A stretch of 64,000 nt of DNA from Alistipes montrealensis (GTDB lineage: Bacteria > Bacteroidota > Bacteroidia > Bacteroidales > Rikenellaceae), in assembly GCF_018362775.1 (NCBI RefSeq), contig NZ_JAGYXY010000003.1, forward strand, positions 124,001 through 188,000, given 5' to 3'. The position numbers and the translations under genes are program-made. The notes under the pieces were generated by a model. It was given only the letters and a program-made list of their open reading frames with translations. It did no database searches and was not told where the DNA came from. Shown here in pieces: positions 1 to 7,338 of this stretch; positions within the stretch are counted from its first letter, which is position 1, and every line of letters starts with the position of its first letter.

Positions 1-114
1 GATTCGAAGGTGGTCTTCTACGAAGGTTCCTACTCGGAGTACGAGGCCTGGAAGAAGGCGCAGGGCGGCGATACGGCGCCCCACCGCGTACGTTACAAGA
101 AATTAATGGCATAA
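1..114 (+). CDS. ettA: C-terminal end of an EttA-like ABC-F translation factor (partial)
   Basis: The window opens inside a reading frame that ends at a TAA at 112-114. The 37 visible residues ([19 protein letters not shown] ... [10 protein letters not shown]) match the C-terminal tail of EttA: a 'FEGNY.EYE..KK' strand followed by a basic 'P.R.(R/K)YK' end. EttA is an ABC-F ATPase that binds the ribosomal E site and gates the first peptide bond according to energy state. No ATPase motifs are visible because the gene starts outside the window. hisS follows 7 nt later, so the two are probably co-transcribed. The assignment rests on the tail only; another ABC-F subgroup is possible. Confidence 0.72.
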   Translation, partial: DSKVVFYEGSYSEYEAWKKAQGGDTAPHRVRYKKLMA

Positions 115-121
115 ATATACA

Positions 122-1465
122 ATGGCACAGAAACCTTCCATTCCCAAAGGCACGCGCGACTTCTCCCCTGCGGAGATGATGCGCCGCCAATATATTTTCG
201 ATTCGATTCGCCGGGTCTTCCGCTCTTACGGCTTTGCGCCGCTGGAAACCCCGTCGATGGAAAACCTTTCGACCCTGCTGGGCAAATACGGCGACGAGGG
301 CGACAAACTCCTGTTCAAGATTCTCAATTCGGGCGACTACGCCGCGGGCCTTTCGGACGAGGAGGTGCGCAACGCATCGAAAATCTGCGAAAAAGGGCTC
401 CGCTACGACCTCACGGTCCCCTTCGCACGTTACGTCGTGCAGCACCAGGGCGAACTGACGTTCCCCTTCAAACGCTATCAGATTCAGCCCGTATGGCGCG
501 CCGACCGCCCTCAGAAGGGCCGTTACCGTGAGTTTTACCAGTGCGATGTCGACGTGATCGGCACGCGGTCGCTGCTGTGCGAGGTCGAGCTGATCGAGAT
601 CGTCGAGCGGGTTTTCAAGGCCCTCGGCATCCGTGTCGCACTGAAGATGAACAACCGCAAGATCCTGTTCGGCATCGCCGAGGCCATCGGCCACGCCGAC
701 AAGATGATGGATATTACCATCGCCATCGACAAACTCGAAAAGATCGGACTGGACAACGTGAAGGCCGAACTGATGGAGCGCGGATTGGGGCAGGAGGCTG
801 TCGACAAACTTCAACCGATACTCGAACTGAGCGGCGATAATTTGCAGAAGATTAAACAACTGCGCGATGTTCTTTCCGTCTCGGAGACGGGCATGAAAGG
901 CATCGAAGAGATGGAAACCGTTTTCGGCTATGTCGATCGGTTGGGTATCGACCTTACGGTCGAGCTGGACCTTTCGCTGGCACGCGGTTTGAACTACTAT
1001 ACGGGAGCGATTTTCGAGGTCAAGGCCCTCGATTTCGCCATCGGCTCGATCTGCGGCGGCGGCCGTTACGACGATCTGACGGGCATCTTCGGTATGCCCA
1101 ACATGTCGGGCGTGGGCATCTCGTTCGGCGCGGACCGCATCTACGACGTGATGACGGGCCTCGGGCTTTTCCCCGAGGATGTCAACTGCTCGACCCGGGT
1201 GCTGTTCGTCAACCTGGGCGCCGAGGAGGAGGCCGCCGTGCTGCCGTTGCTGCGCGATTTGCGCGGCCGTGAAATCGCCGCCGAAATCTACCCCGAAGCG
1301 GGTAAAATGAAGAAGCAAATGGAATACGCCAACCGCCGCGGCATCCCCTACGTGGTGATCGTGGGATCGCAGGAGCTGGAGTCCGGAGCCGCAACCGTCA
1401 AGGACATGCGCTCGGGCGAACAGCGCCAGGTGGCCTTTGCCGAACTGGCCGGAGCGGTTCAATAA
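122..1465 (+). CDS. hisS: Histidyl-tRNA synthetase
   Basis: Class IIa aminoacyl-tRNA synthetase that charges tRNA-His in the cytoplasm. The 447-residue length is normal for the Bacteroidetes form. Visible signatures are the N-terminal 'KGTRDFSP' entry, '[12 protein letters not shown]' near residue 93, the motif 2 stretch '[15 protein letters not shown]' around residues 133-147, the histidine-specific '[14 protein letters not shown]' and the glycine-rich '[10 protein letters not shown]' around 312-321 (motif 3 region). The C-terminal 90 residues form the anticodon-binding alpha/beta domain ('VLFVNLG ... [13 protein letters not shown]'). It begins 7 nt after the preceding ABC-F gene, so it is likely the distal gene of that operon. 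Confidence 0.97.
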   Translation: MAQKPSIPKGTRDFSPAEMMRRQYIFDSIRRVFRSYGFAPLETPSMENLSTLLGKYGDEGDKLLFKILNSGDYAAGLSDEEVRNASKICEKGLRYDLTVPFARYVVQHQGELTFPFKRYQIQPVWRADRPQKGRYREFYQCDVDVIGTRSLLCEVELIEIVERVFKALGIRVALKMNNRKILFGIAEAIGHADKMMDITIAIDKLEKIGLDNVKAELMERGLGQEAVDKLQPILELSGDNLQKIKQLRDVLSVSETGMKGIEEMETVFGYVDRLGIDLTVELDLSLARGLNYYTGAIFEVKALDFAIGSICGGGRYDDLTGIFGMPNMSGVGISFGADRIYDVMTGLGLFPEDVNCSTRVLFVNLGAEEEAAVLPLLRDLRGREIAAEIYPEAGKMKKQMEYANRRGIPYVVIVGSQELESGAATVKDMRSGEQRQVAFAELAGAVQ

Positions 1466-1504
1466 AGACACTCAACGCCGCTTTCGTCCACTGCGGCGAC
1501 AAAT

Positions 1505-1553
1505 CCCGGGCGGGGGTAAATGCGGTCTTTGACGGTATTCCGGACCGCCCGGG
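1505..1553. repeat. 9-bp GC-rich inverted repeat between hisS and the S41 protease gene
   Basis: CCCGGGCGG (1505-1513) is perfectly complementary to CCGCCCGGG (1545-1553) across a 31-nt loop. It lies 24 nt upstream of the protease ATG. There is no T-tract after it, so it does not look like a simple intrinsic terminator; it may be a leader structure or a weak terminator of the hisS transcript. Confidence 0.45.
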
Positions 1554-1577
1554 TTAAACCCCTAAAATCATTACGCC

Positions 1578-3149
1578 ATGCGCCGATTGTTCGTCATACT
1601 CGCTACCCTTTCCGTCCTGCCCCTCGCGGCGCAGAACGAAGACGACGTGCGCCAACTCCAGAAGTTCGCGCAGGTTTTCCGTTATCTTTCGGGCCTTTAT
1701 GTCGATGACGTGGACATGAAACCCGTCGTCGAAGGAGCCATCACGGGCATGCTCGAAGAGCTCGACCCCCACTCGGCCTATATCGGAGCCGAGGAGATGA
1801 AAGGCGTGCAGGAGAGTTTCGACGGCGAATTCAGCGGCATCGGTGTGGAGTTCAACGTGCTGCGCGACACGGTGATCGTGGTCAACACCATCGCCGGAGG
1901 CCCTGCCGAACGGGTCGGCGTGCGTGCCAACGACCGTATCGTGCGCATCGATACGCTGAGTTCCGTGGGTATGGGACGTGCCGACGTGCCCAAATACCTG
2001 CGCGGAAAGACCGGCACGAAGGTCGAGATCGACGTTGTGCGCCACGGTACGCCCGGGCAGCTTCATTTCGTGATCGTCCGTGACAAAATTCCCCTGAACA
2101 CCGTCGATGCTTCCTACAAGGTCGCCGACGACATCGGCTACATCAAGGTCAACCGTTTCGGCCGTACCACGATGGAGGAATTTACCGAGGCTTTCCGCAA
2201 ACTGGGTAAACCCGGAGGCCTGATCCTCGACCTGAGGGGCAACGGCGGCGGCCTGCTGGAGCAGGCGATCGAGATGGCGGGATTTTTCCTGCCGCGCGGG
2301 GCCGTGATCGTCTCTACGGAGGGGCGCGCCGTCCCGGCTTCGTCGTTCCGCGCCCAGAACAACGGCGAGGACCTCAAGGACCGCCTCGTGGTGCTGATCG
2401 ACGAGTCGTCGGCTTCGGCCTCGGAGATCGTCGCGGGGGCTGTGCAGGACTGGGACCGCGGCGTGGTCGTAGGCCGTCCGAGTTTCGGCAAGGGACTCGT
2501 GCAGCGCCAGATCGGGCTGCCCGACGGGTCGGCCGTGCGTATTACCGTAGCTCGCTACCACACTCCTTCGGGCCGCGTTATTCAGCGGCCTTATGAAAAG
2601 GGCAAACGCCGCGAATATTACCTCGACCACCTGCGCCGCTACGACGACGCTGCGCGCGATTCGCTCGACGCGGAGGCTCCGGCTTACCGCACGCTTCGCA
2701 CCGGACGTACGGTTTACGGCGGCGGCGGGATTCGTCCCGACGTTCTTGTCGAAGCCGACACGGCAGGCTATTCGAATTATTACGCCGAACTGATCCGCCG
2801 CGGCGTCGTGGCCGATTTCGTGGGCGACTGGCTCGACGGATCGCGTGACAGCCTTTCGCGCCGTTATACGACCTTCGGCGCGTTCGACGCGGGATATACC
2901 CCTTCGGACGAAGTGCTCGACGCCCTTACGGCGCTCGGCGAAACCCGGGGCGTGAAGTTCGATGCGGAAGGGTTCGCCGTTTCCGAACCCCTGATGCGGA
3001 TGCAGCTCAAGGCCCTCGCAGCCCAGCGCCTGTTCGGTACTGGCGCTTATTTCCAGGTCATTAACCCGGCCATGAGTCCTGCGTATGCCCGGGCCGTGGC
3101 GATTCTCGAAGATTGGGACAAGTCGGGACAACCCGTCCTGGAGCCGTAA
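1578..3149 (+). CDS. S41-family carboxyl-terminal processing protease (CtpA/Tsp-like)
   Basis: A periplasmic serine protease of the tail-specific protease family, 523 aa. An N-terminal signal peptide is visible (MRRLFVILATLSVLPLAAQ). A PDZ domain spans about residues 80-170 ('GIGVEFNVLRDTVIVVNTI ... RANDRIVRID'), followed by the S41 core with 'GLILDLRGNGGG', the nucleophile region 'SASASEIVAGA' (Ser about 280) and the general-base lysine in 'FGKGLVQ' (Lys about 305). The 25-residue spacing matches the Ser-Lys dyad of Tsp. The C-terminal 150 residues are a family-typical helical tail. It stands alone between hisS and the DUF3276 gene. Its substrates cannot be deduced. Confidence 0.93.
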   Translation: MRRLFVILATLSVLPLAAQNEDDVRQLQKFAQVFRYLSGLYVDDVDMKPVVEGAITGMLEELDPHSAYIGAEEMKGVQESFDGEFSGIGVEFNVLRDTVIVVNTIAGGPAERVGVRANDRIVRIDTLSSVGMGRADVPKYLRGKTGTKVEIDVVRHGTPGQLHFVIVRDKIPLNTVDASYKVADDIGYIKVNRFGRTTMEEFTEAFRKLGKPGGLILDLRGNGGGLLEQAIEMAGFFLPRGAVIVSTEGRAVPASSFRAQNNGEDLKDRLVVLIDESSASASEIVAGAVQDWDRGVVVGRPSFGKGLVQRQIGLPDGSAVRITVARYHTPSGRVIQRPYEKGKRREYYLDHLRRYDDAARDSLDAEAPAYRTLRTGRTVYGGGGIRPDVLVEADTAGYSNYYAELIRRGVVADFVGDWLDGSRDSLSRRYTTFGAFDAGYTPSDEVLDALTALGETRGVKFDAEGFAVSEPLMRMQLKALAAQRLFGTGAYFQVINPAMSPAYARAVAILEDWDKSGQPVLEP

Positions 3150-3165
3150 AAATAGCGTCTCTGTT

Positions 3166-3197
3166 TTTGGAAATTTCCATTTCTTTTCGTATATTCG
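3166..3197 (+). promoter_or_regulatory. Bacteroidetes sigma-A promoter for the DUF3276 gene
   Basis: TTTG (3166-3169), a 20-nt spacer and TATATTCG (3190-3197; one mismatch to TAnnTTTG) form a -33/-7 promoter 51 nt before the ATG at 3249. Confidence 0.65.
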
Positions 3198-3248
3198 TTG
3201 ATACGAGATGCGAATTGATATACTGAAACTAACCCAAAAACGACTCCT

Positions 3249-3545
3249 ATGCTTCCCCCTACCCAGCCCCGTCGCGAAAGCGAGGATTACGGAGACCAGA
3301 TTCTTTCCAAGGCCGTAAAAGCGGGCCGACGAACCTATTTCTTCGATGTCCGCTCCACGCGCGGCGACGACTACTTTCTGACCATCACCGAGAGCCGCAA
3401 AATCACGGCCCCCGACGGCACGTCAAGTTACGACCGCCACAAAATATTCCTTTACAAGGAAGATTTCTCGAAATTCGCCGAAGGGCTGAACGAAGTCGTC
3501 GAGTTCATTCGCCGCTCGAAGGAGTGTCCCGAACCGGTGAAATAG
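3249..3545 (+). CDS. DUF3276 / PUR-family nucleic-acid-binding protein
   Basis: 98-residue cytoplasmic protein of the bacterial PUR-alpha-like family (DUF3276), which is nearly universal in Bacteroidetes and binds single-stranded nucleic acid through a PUR repeat. Typical features are the opening 'ILSKAVKAGRRTYFFDVRST', the central 'DYFLTITESRK' strand and the 'KIFLYKEDFSKFAEGL' helix leading to a charged tail. It has its own promoter and is monocistronic. The family is recognised with confidence; the cellular role is not well defined. Confidence 0.85.
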   Translation: MLPPTQPRRESEDYGDQILSKAVKAGRRTYFFDVRSTRGDDYFLTITESRKITAPDGTSSYDRHKIFLYKEDFSKFAEGLNEVVEFIRRSKECPEPVK

Positions 3546-3887
3546 TCCCTGGTTCCGGCTGTTTCACAAACAGCCTCCGGGGCGATCCCTGTCATTGTGC
3601 CATCCTGTTCGGTTATGGTCGGGGAGCATGCTGTCCTGCCTTTCGGGAGACGGGCAAATCCGTTGAGCCGCAAGCCCTTGCCTGATAAATTCATCTGCGG
3701 TTGTTTCGTAACGGCCGTATAGCCTGAAAAATTGATGAAAACTTAATTTTCAGGTTGCGGGCTTTCGCCTTTTATCGCTACCTTTGACTTCGCCGAAGAT
3801 ACTCCCGCCCGGCAAAGTGCAAGCAAGCTTGCTTTTGCCCTCGCTTATTCGTATCTTTGCGTGCAAAACCAAATACGCAAACAGACT
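3546..3887. other. 342-nt intergenic region before the DUF368 gene
   Basis: I see no gene here. It holds a short hairpin just after the DUF3276 stop (GGCTGTTT at 3557-3564 with AAACAGCC at 3568-3575, no T-tract) and an 8-bp inverted repeat (CCTGAAAA 3723-3730 / TTTTCAGG 3747-3754). It also holds a first -7-like box TACCTTTG (3779-3786) and the main promoter at 3828-3859. The centre shows no recognisable pattern. Confidence 0.6.
3828..3859 (+). promoter_or_regulatory. Promoter of the DUF368 gene (shared module with dnaE)
   Basis: CTTG (3828-3831), a 20-nt spacer and a perfect TATCTTTG (3852-3859) lie 28 nt before the ATG. The spacer contains TTTTGCCCTCGCTT, which is identical to the spacer of the dnaE promoter at 7286-7317. 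A GGCAAA / TTTTGCC inverted repeat (3811-3816 and 3833-3839) spans the -33 box. Confidence 0.75.
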
Positions 3888-4829
3888 ATGAATTTCTCCC
3901 GGTACATCGTACTCGCACTGAAAGGATGCGCCATGGGTATGGCCGATGTCGTTCCCGGCGTTTCGGGCGGTACGATCGCCTTTATCTCGGGTATCTACGA
4001 AGAATTGCTCGATTCGATTCGCAGCGTCAACGCCACGGCGCTCAAACTGTTGCTGAAACTCCGCCTCGGCGAGTTCTGGCGACATGTCAACGGCAGTTTC
4101 CTGCTGCCCGTGCTGCTGGGGATCGCCATTGCTATCTTCTCGCTGGCGCGGCTGATGACCTATCTGCTGACTTACCACCCTATTGCCATCTGGTCGTTTT
4201 TCTTCGGTCTGATCATCGCTTCATCGGTGCTTGTCGCCCGGCAGATCGGACACTGGAACTGGCGGACTGTCCTGGCCTTTGCCGTCGGGGCCGTCGCCGC
4301 GTGGTGGATTACCGTCGCTACGCCCGCCGAAACGCCCAACGACTGGTGGTTCGTGATGCTGTCCGGGGCCATTGCCATTTGCGCCATGATCCTGCCCGGC
4401 ATCTCCGGGGCTTTCATCCTGCTGCTGCTGGGTAAATACCAGTACATCATGCAGGCCGTCGGAGACTTCAATATCCCCGTTATCGCGGTCTTCGTCATCG
4501 GAGCCGTGGCGGGTATCATCTCTTTCTCACACCTGCTGTCCTGGCTGCTCAAGCACCTGCACGACATCACGGTGGCCGTGCTGATGGGTTTCATGGTCGG
4601 TTCGCTCAACAAGGTCTGGCCCTGGAAGGAGACCGTGGAGACCTACCTCGACAGTCATGGCGTCGCACAGCCGCTCGTTCAGCACAACGTTGCCCCCGGG
4701 GCGTTCGAACAACTTACGGGACAGCCGTCGCTGCTCGTGCAGGCTATTTTGCTCTGCGCCGTCGGATTCCTGGCTATCTACGGCATCGAGTTGCTGGCCC
4801 GTATCATCGTTAAAAAAGAGGAGAAATAA
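3888..4829 (+). CDS. popT: DUF368 family membrane protein (PopT-type undecaprenyl-phosphate translocase)
   Basis: 313-aa polytopic inner-membrane protein of the DUF368 family. Members of this family were shown in other bacteria to return undecaprenyl phosphate across the membrane for reuse in wall and glycan synthesis; applying that to this protein is inference. The family signatures 'GMADVVPGVSGGTIAFISGIYE' (N-terminal) and 'MILPGISGAFILLLLGKY' (middle) form an internally repeated pair of re-entrant motifs, surrounded by multiple hydrophobic segments. The ATG at 3888 is chosen because an in-frame GTG at 3861 overlaps the promoter -7 box. aroE begins 3 nt after its stop. Confidence 0.85.
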   Translation: MNFSRYIVLALKGCAMGMADVVPGVSGGTIAFISGIYEELLDSIRSVNATALKLLLKLRLGEFWRHVNGSFLLPVLLGIAIAIFSLARLMTYLLTYHPIAIWSFFFGLIIASSVLVARQIGHWNWRTVLAFAVGAVAAWWITVATPAETPNDWWFVMLSGAIAICAMILPGISGAFILLLLGKYQYIMQAVGDFNIPVIAVFVIGAVAGIISFSHLLSWLLKHLHDITVAVLMGFMVGSLNKVWPWKETVETYLDSHGVAQPLVQHNVAPGAFEQLTGQPSLLVQAILLCAVGFLAIYGIELLARIIVKKEEK

Positions 4830-4832
4830 ACC

Positions 4833-5570
4833 ATGCGTCGTTTCGGACTGATCGGTCGTCCGTTGGGCCATTCGGCTTCGGCGGCCTACTTCACGGAGAA
4901 GTTTAACAGGGAGGGTATAAGCGATTGTGAATATTCGCTTTACGAGTTGCCTTCGATCGAGGACCTGCCCGGCCTGCTGGCCCGGGTCCCGGAACTCTGC
5001 GGGCTGAACGTCACGATTCCTTATAAACGCGACGTGATCGCCTTTTTGGACTCGGTTTCACACGAAGCACAGGCTATCGGGGCAGTCAACTGCATCCGCC
5101 GCAGCGCGGACGGACGCCTCGCGGGGCATAATACGGACGTTATCGGTCTCCGGGCCGCATTGAACGAGTTATTGGGAACCGCCGTGCCGGAACAGGCTTT
5201 GGTGCTCGGCACGGGAGGCGCTTCGCAGGCTGTTCAGTACGCCCTTGCCGAACGCGACATTCCCTTTGCGCTGGTTTCGCGCGAGGCGTCGAAAGGCAAC
5301 TATACCTACGACAACCTGCCTTGTGAAGTCGTGGAGACCAGTCGGCTGATTATCAACGCATCGCCCGTGGGGACCTATCCCAATGTCGATGCCGCGCCGC
5401 GTATCCCCTACGCCTATGTCACGCCGGAACACTATTTGCTCGATCTGGTCTACAATCCGCCGCTGACGCAGTTTCTCGACTATGGCCGCCAGCGCGGGGC
5501 GCATATCCTGAACGGACGAACGATGTTCGTGGAGCAGGCCGAAGCCTCGTGGCGTATCTGGAATGCTTAA
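4833..5570 (+). CDS. aroE: Shikimate dehydrogenase
   Basis: NADPH-dependent reduction of 3-dehydroshikimate in aromatic amino-acid synthesis. The 245-aa length is slightly short but normal for the Bacteroidetes AroE group. The N-terminal substrate domain shows 'GLIGRPLGHSASAAYF' and 'LNVTIPYKRDV', with the catalytic lysine at residue 65. 'NCIRR ... GHNTDVIGL' supplies the conserved Asp, and 'LVLGTGGASQAVQYAL' is the Rossmann nucleotide-binding loop. It sits 3 nt downstream of popT and is probably translated from the same mRNA. A 30-nt gap separates it from the next secreted protein. Confidence 0.95.
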   Translation: MRRFGLIGRPLGHSASAAYFTEKFNREGISDCEYSLYELPSIEDLPGLLARVPELCGLNVTIPYKRDVIAFLDSVSHEAQAIGAVNCIRRSADGRLAGHNTDVIGLRAALNELLGTAVPEQALVLGTGGASQAVQYALAERDIPFALVSREASKGNYTYDNLPCEVVETSRLIINASPVGTYPNVDAAPRIPYAYVTPEHYLLDLVYNPPLTQFLDYGRQRGAHILNGRTMFVEQAEASWRIWNA

Positions 5571-5600
5571 AGCGACGCCTTAACTAAAACCTATAATCGC

Positions 5601-6341
5601 ATGAAAAACATCTTATTGACTCTCTGTGCAATCGTCGCCTGCTGGGCCGGGGCCTTCGCGCAGGATTTGACGCCGCCCCGTTTCGACGGAGCCGTAATTC
5701 AGGTTTTCATGACGCGCATGGCCGCTATGGCTGAAAAGATCGCCGTCGAGCAGCAGATTCCGGCCGACTCGCTCTCGCCGGTCGTAGGGATCGCCCTGCA
5801 CATTGACAAAACGGGAAATGCGGCCGAATGGACGTATATGGACAATACACGCGAAGGTCGCGACCGTGCGGAGTTCGCTCCTGCAACGGCCGCCACACGC
5901 CGGGTGCTGAAAGAAGCCTATGCCCGCCTGGGCGGAAAATGGAACCCTGCAACCACGGCGGACGGGCGTCCGGCCTCTTACACTTCGCGGATGACGATCC
6001 GCATTCCCGTCGAGAAGGTCGAGCGGGCACTGAATCCCGATCCGCTGTTGTTTATGGGCGGGAATCCGGAGAAGAGTTTCCATGAATGGGCCAAAGTGCG
6101 TATCCGTTACGACGAACGCTTTACGGAAAAGGGCGTAGACGGAGTTGCGCACGTACGCTTCTATGTCGAGCCGGACGGACGGATCACGATCGACAAGGTC
6201 GTGCAGACTCCCAACGACAAGCTGGCGAAGGAGATGATTCGCGTCATCCGCAACAGCAAGGGGAAATGGACGCCCCGCAAGGTGCGCGGCGTTCCTCAGC
6301 GTACGGCCTTCGACTACCGGGTCAATTACGGTGGCAACTGA
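5601..6341 (+). CDS. Secreted protein with two TonB_C-like domains
   Basis: 246-aa protein with a clear signal peptide (MKNILLTLCAIVACWAGAFAQ). The C-terminal half reads as a TonB C-terminal domain: 'VDGVAHVRFYVEPDGRITIDKVVQTPNDKLAKEMIRVIRNSKGKWTP' in my reading, followed by a final strand 'TAFDYRVNYGG'. The first half (about residues 30-135) has the same order of elements (PPRF start, 'VVGIALHIDKTGNAAEW', a helix ending in 'GKWNPA', a final strand), so I read it as a second, diverged copy. There is no membrane anchor like that of classical TonB, so it is probably a free periplasmic protein. Its role is unknown. Confidence 0.65.
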   Translation: MKNILLTLCAIVACWAGAFAQDLTPPRFDGAVIQVFMTRMAAMAEKIAVEQQIPADSLSPVVGIALHIDKTGNAAEWTYMDNTREGRDRAEFAPATAATRRVLKEAYARLGGKWNPATTADGRPASYTSRMTIRIPVEKVERALNPDPLLFMGGNPEKSFHEWAKVRIRYDERFTEKGVDGVAHVRFYVEPDGRITIDKVVQTPNDKLAKEMIRVIRNSKGKWTPRKVRGVPQRTAFDYRVNYGGN

Positions 6342-6346
6342 AAATG

Positions 6347-6377
6347 AAAAACTCCGCCCGACGGCGGAGTTTTTTTA
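6347..6377. terminator. Bidirectional intrinsic terminator
   Basis: ACTCCGCC (6351-6358), loop CGAC, GGCGGAGT (6363-6370), flanked by an A-run before and a T-run after. It serves both the plus-strand TonB_C-like gene and the convergent DUF1643 gene. Confidence 0.9.
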
Positions 6378-6926
6378 TTGGAGTTTTGCGATGTAGCCGA
6401 TAACGTCGAAGGCGGTCAGCCCGTATGCATAAGGAGCGTAAAGCGGATGGCGGGGATTGCCTTTTGCCGTAGGATCCCCGATTTTCAGCCAACGGCCGCG
6501 ATGGGTACTTAAAACGGAGTGAATATCCCGGAAACACTGCTTTAAATAGGGCTTTACGGCAATGTCGTTGCCGAACGCCACCAGGATGTCGGCGGCCGGA
6601 TAGCGTTTCGCGAGACGGGCTATCCCGTCCAGATTGCGCTGGTGCATCGCTTCGTCGAGCGCCGGGGACATGCTCCATTTGTCCGTGGCGCGTTCGGACG
6701 AGAGGTTCAGCATGGTGAATCCGTCATACCCGGCATTGGCGGCAAACCGCGTAACCTTGCGCAGCGTAGGGTCCGGACGCAACTCATTCGCCGTGCTGGG
6801 GTTGAGCCCGATGACGAAAAGCATCCTCTCCCCGGCTTGCTCCAGGATAAAGCGATAAGCGCCTTGCTCCCGCCCGGTTTCTTCCCAGTATGTCGGTTTG
6901 TAGCGGATAACAGGACACTGTTTCAT
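6375..6926 (-). CDS. DUF1643 domain-containing protein
   Basis: 183-aa cytoplasmic protein of the DUF1643 family, function unknown. Family features are 'RFILEQAGERMLFVIGLNPSTANE', the 'DPTLRKVTRFA' segment, 'GFTMLNLSSERATD' and the C-terminal 'HPLYAPYAYGL'. The ATG at 6926 overlaps the stop of the upstream DUF2007 gene in an ATGA arrangement, which fixes the start and implies translational coupling. The pair forms a two-gene minus-strand operon. The frame stays open upstream to 7286, but that part has no family match and lies over the next gene. Confidence 0.85.
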   Translation of the reverse strand: MKQCPVIRYKPTYWEETGREQGAYRFILEQAGERMLFVIGLNPSTANELRPDPTLRKVTRFAANAGYDGFTMLNLSSERATDKWSMSPALDEAMHQRNLDGIARLAKRYPAADILVAFGNDIAVKPYLKQCFRDIHSVLSTHRGRWLKIGDPTAKGNPRHPLYAPYAYGLTAFDVIGYIAKLQ

Positions 6927-7132
6927 CGGTGCCGCAGCATCGCTTTGGCTTTTTCGAACTCCTCTTCGCGGACGACTACCTGGGCAGGCATGGTCCCGAT
7001 CGGATAGATGGCCGACATGTATTCGTTGCGGATAGTCGACCAGATGCCGGCGCTGTCGAGCATCGACTTGGCTATTTCGGCCTCTGTAATGGTGTTGTAC
7101 TCCGCCAGTACAACCAACGAGTCGTCTTTCAT
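6923..7132 (-). CDS. DUF2007 domain-containing small protein
   Basis: 69-aa protein of the DUF2007 (putative signal-transducing, PII-like fold) family: 'VVLAEYNTITEAEIAKSMLDSAGI', then 'VVVREEEFEKAKAML'. The ferredoxin-like beta-alpha-beta pattern and the 'AE.AKS.L..AGI' helix are typical. It overlaps the DUF1643 start by four bases. A ligand or partner cannot be inferred. Confidence 0.8.
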   Translation of the reverse strand: MKDDSLVVLAEYNTITEAEIAKSMLDSAGIWSTIRNEYMSAIYPIGTMPAQVVVREEEFEKAKAMLRHR

Positions 7133-7285
7133 ATTTTTTCGGTTTTGGTTCGGTATTTAAAGTTAAGCATTTTGTTGATAAAATGCAAGAGCCCTGCCAC
7201 GAATCTTCAATAAATACGTTATCTTTGTCTGACGATAACTTCAGGCACAGATAGACTGCACTTCGGCAAAACAAGTTGCCCGGCA

Positions 7286-7317
7286 CTTGATTTTGCCCTC
7301 GCTTTGTATTATCTTTG
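7286..7317 (+). promoter_or_regulatory. dnaE promoter
   Basis: CTTG (7286-7289), a 20-nt spacer and TATCTTTG (7310-7317), with the ATG 22 nt further on. The spacer shares TTTTGCCCTCGCTT with the popT promoter, and a GGCAAA / TTTTGCC inverted repeat (7265-7270, 7291-7297) surrounds the -33 box. A second -7-like box, TATCTTTG, lies at 7220-7227. Confidence 0.8.
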
Positions 7318-7338
7318 CATACGCAAAATTTTGACGCA

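Noticed and set aside
1554-3131. A 525-residue open frame antisense to the S41 protease (and similar long antisense frames over dnaE, htpG, glmS and the RND genes)
   Set aside because: All show the amino-acid composition of shadow frames in GC-rich DNA (rich in His, Arg, Val, Leu), no domains, and a sense gene with clear catalytic motifs on the other strand.
4926-4940. TTGTGAATATTCGC in aroE, resembling a Rex operator
   Set aside because: It lies inside coding sequence, only one half-site is good, and no promoter is near.
7315-7338. TTG start for dnaE giving eight more residues
   Set aside because: The TTG is part of the -7 box TATCTTTG, so it cannot be in the mRNA.
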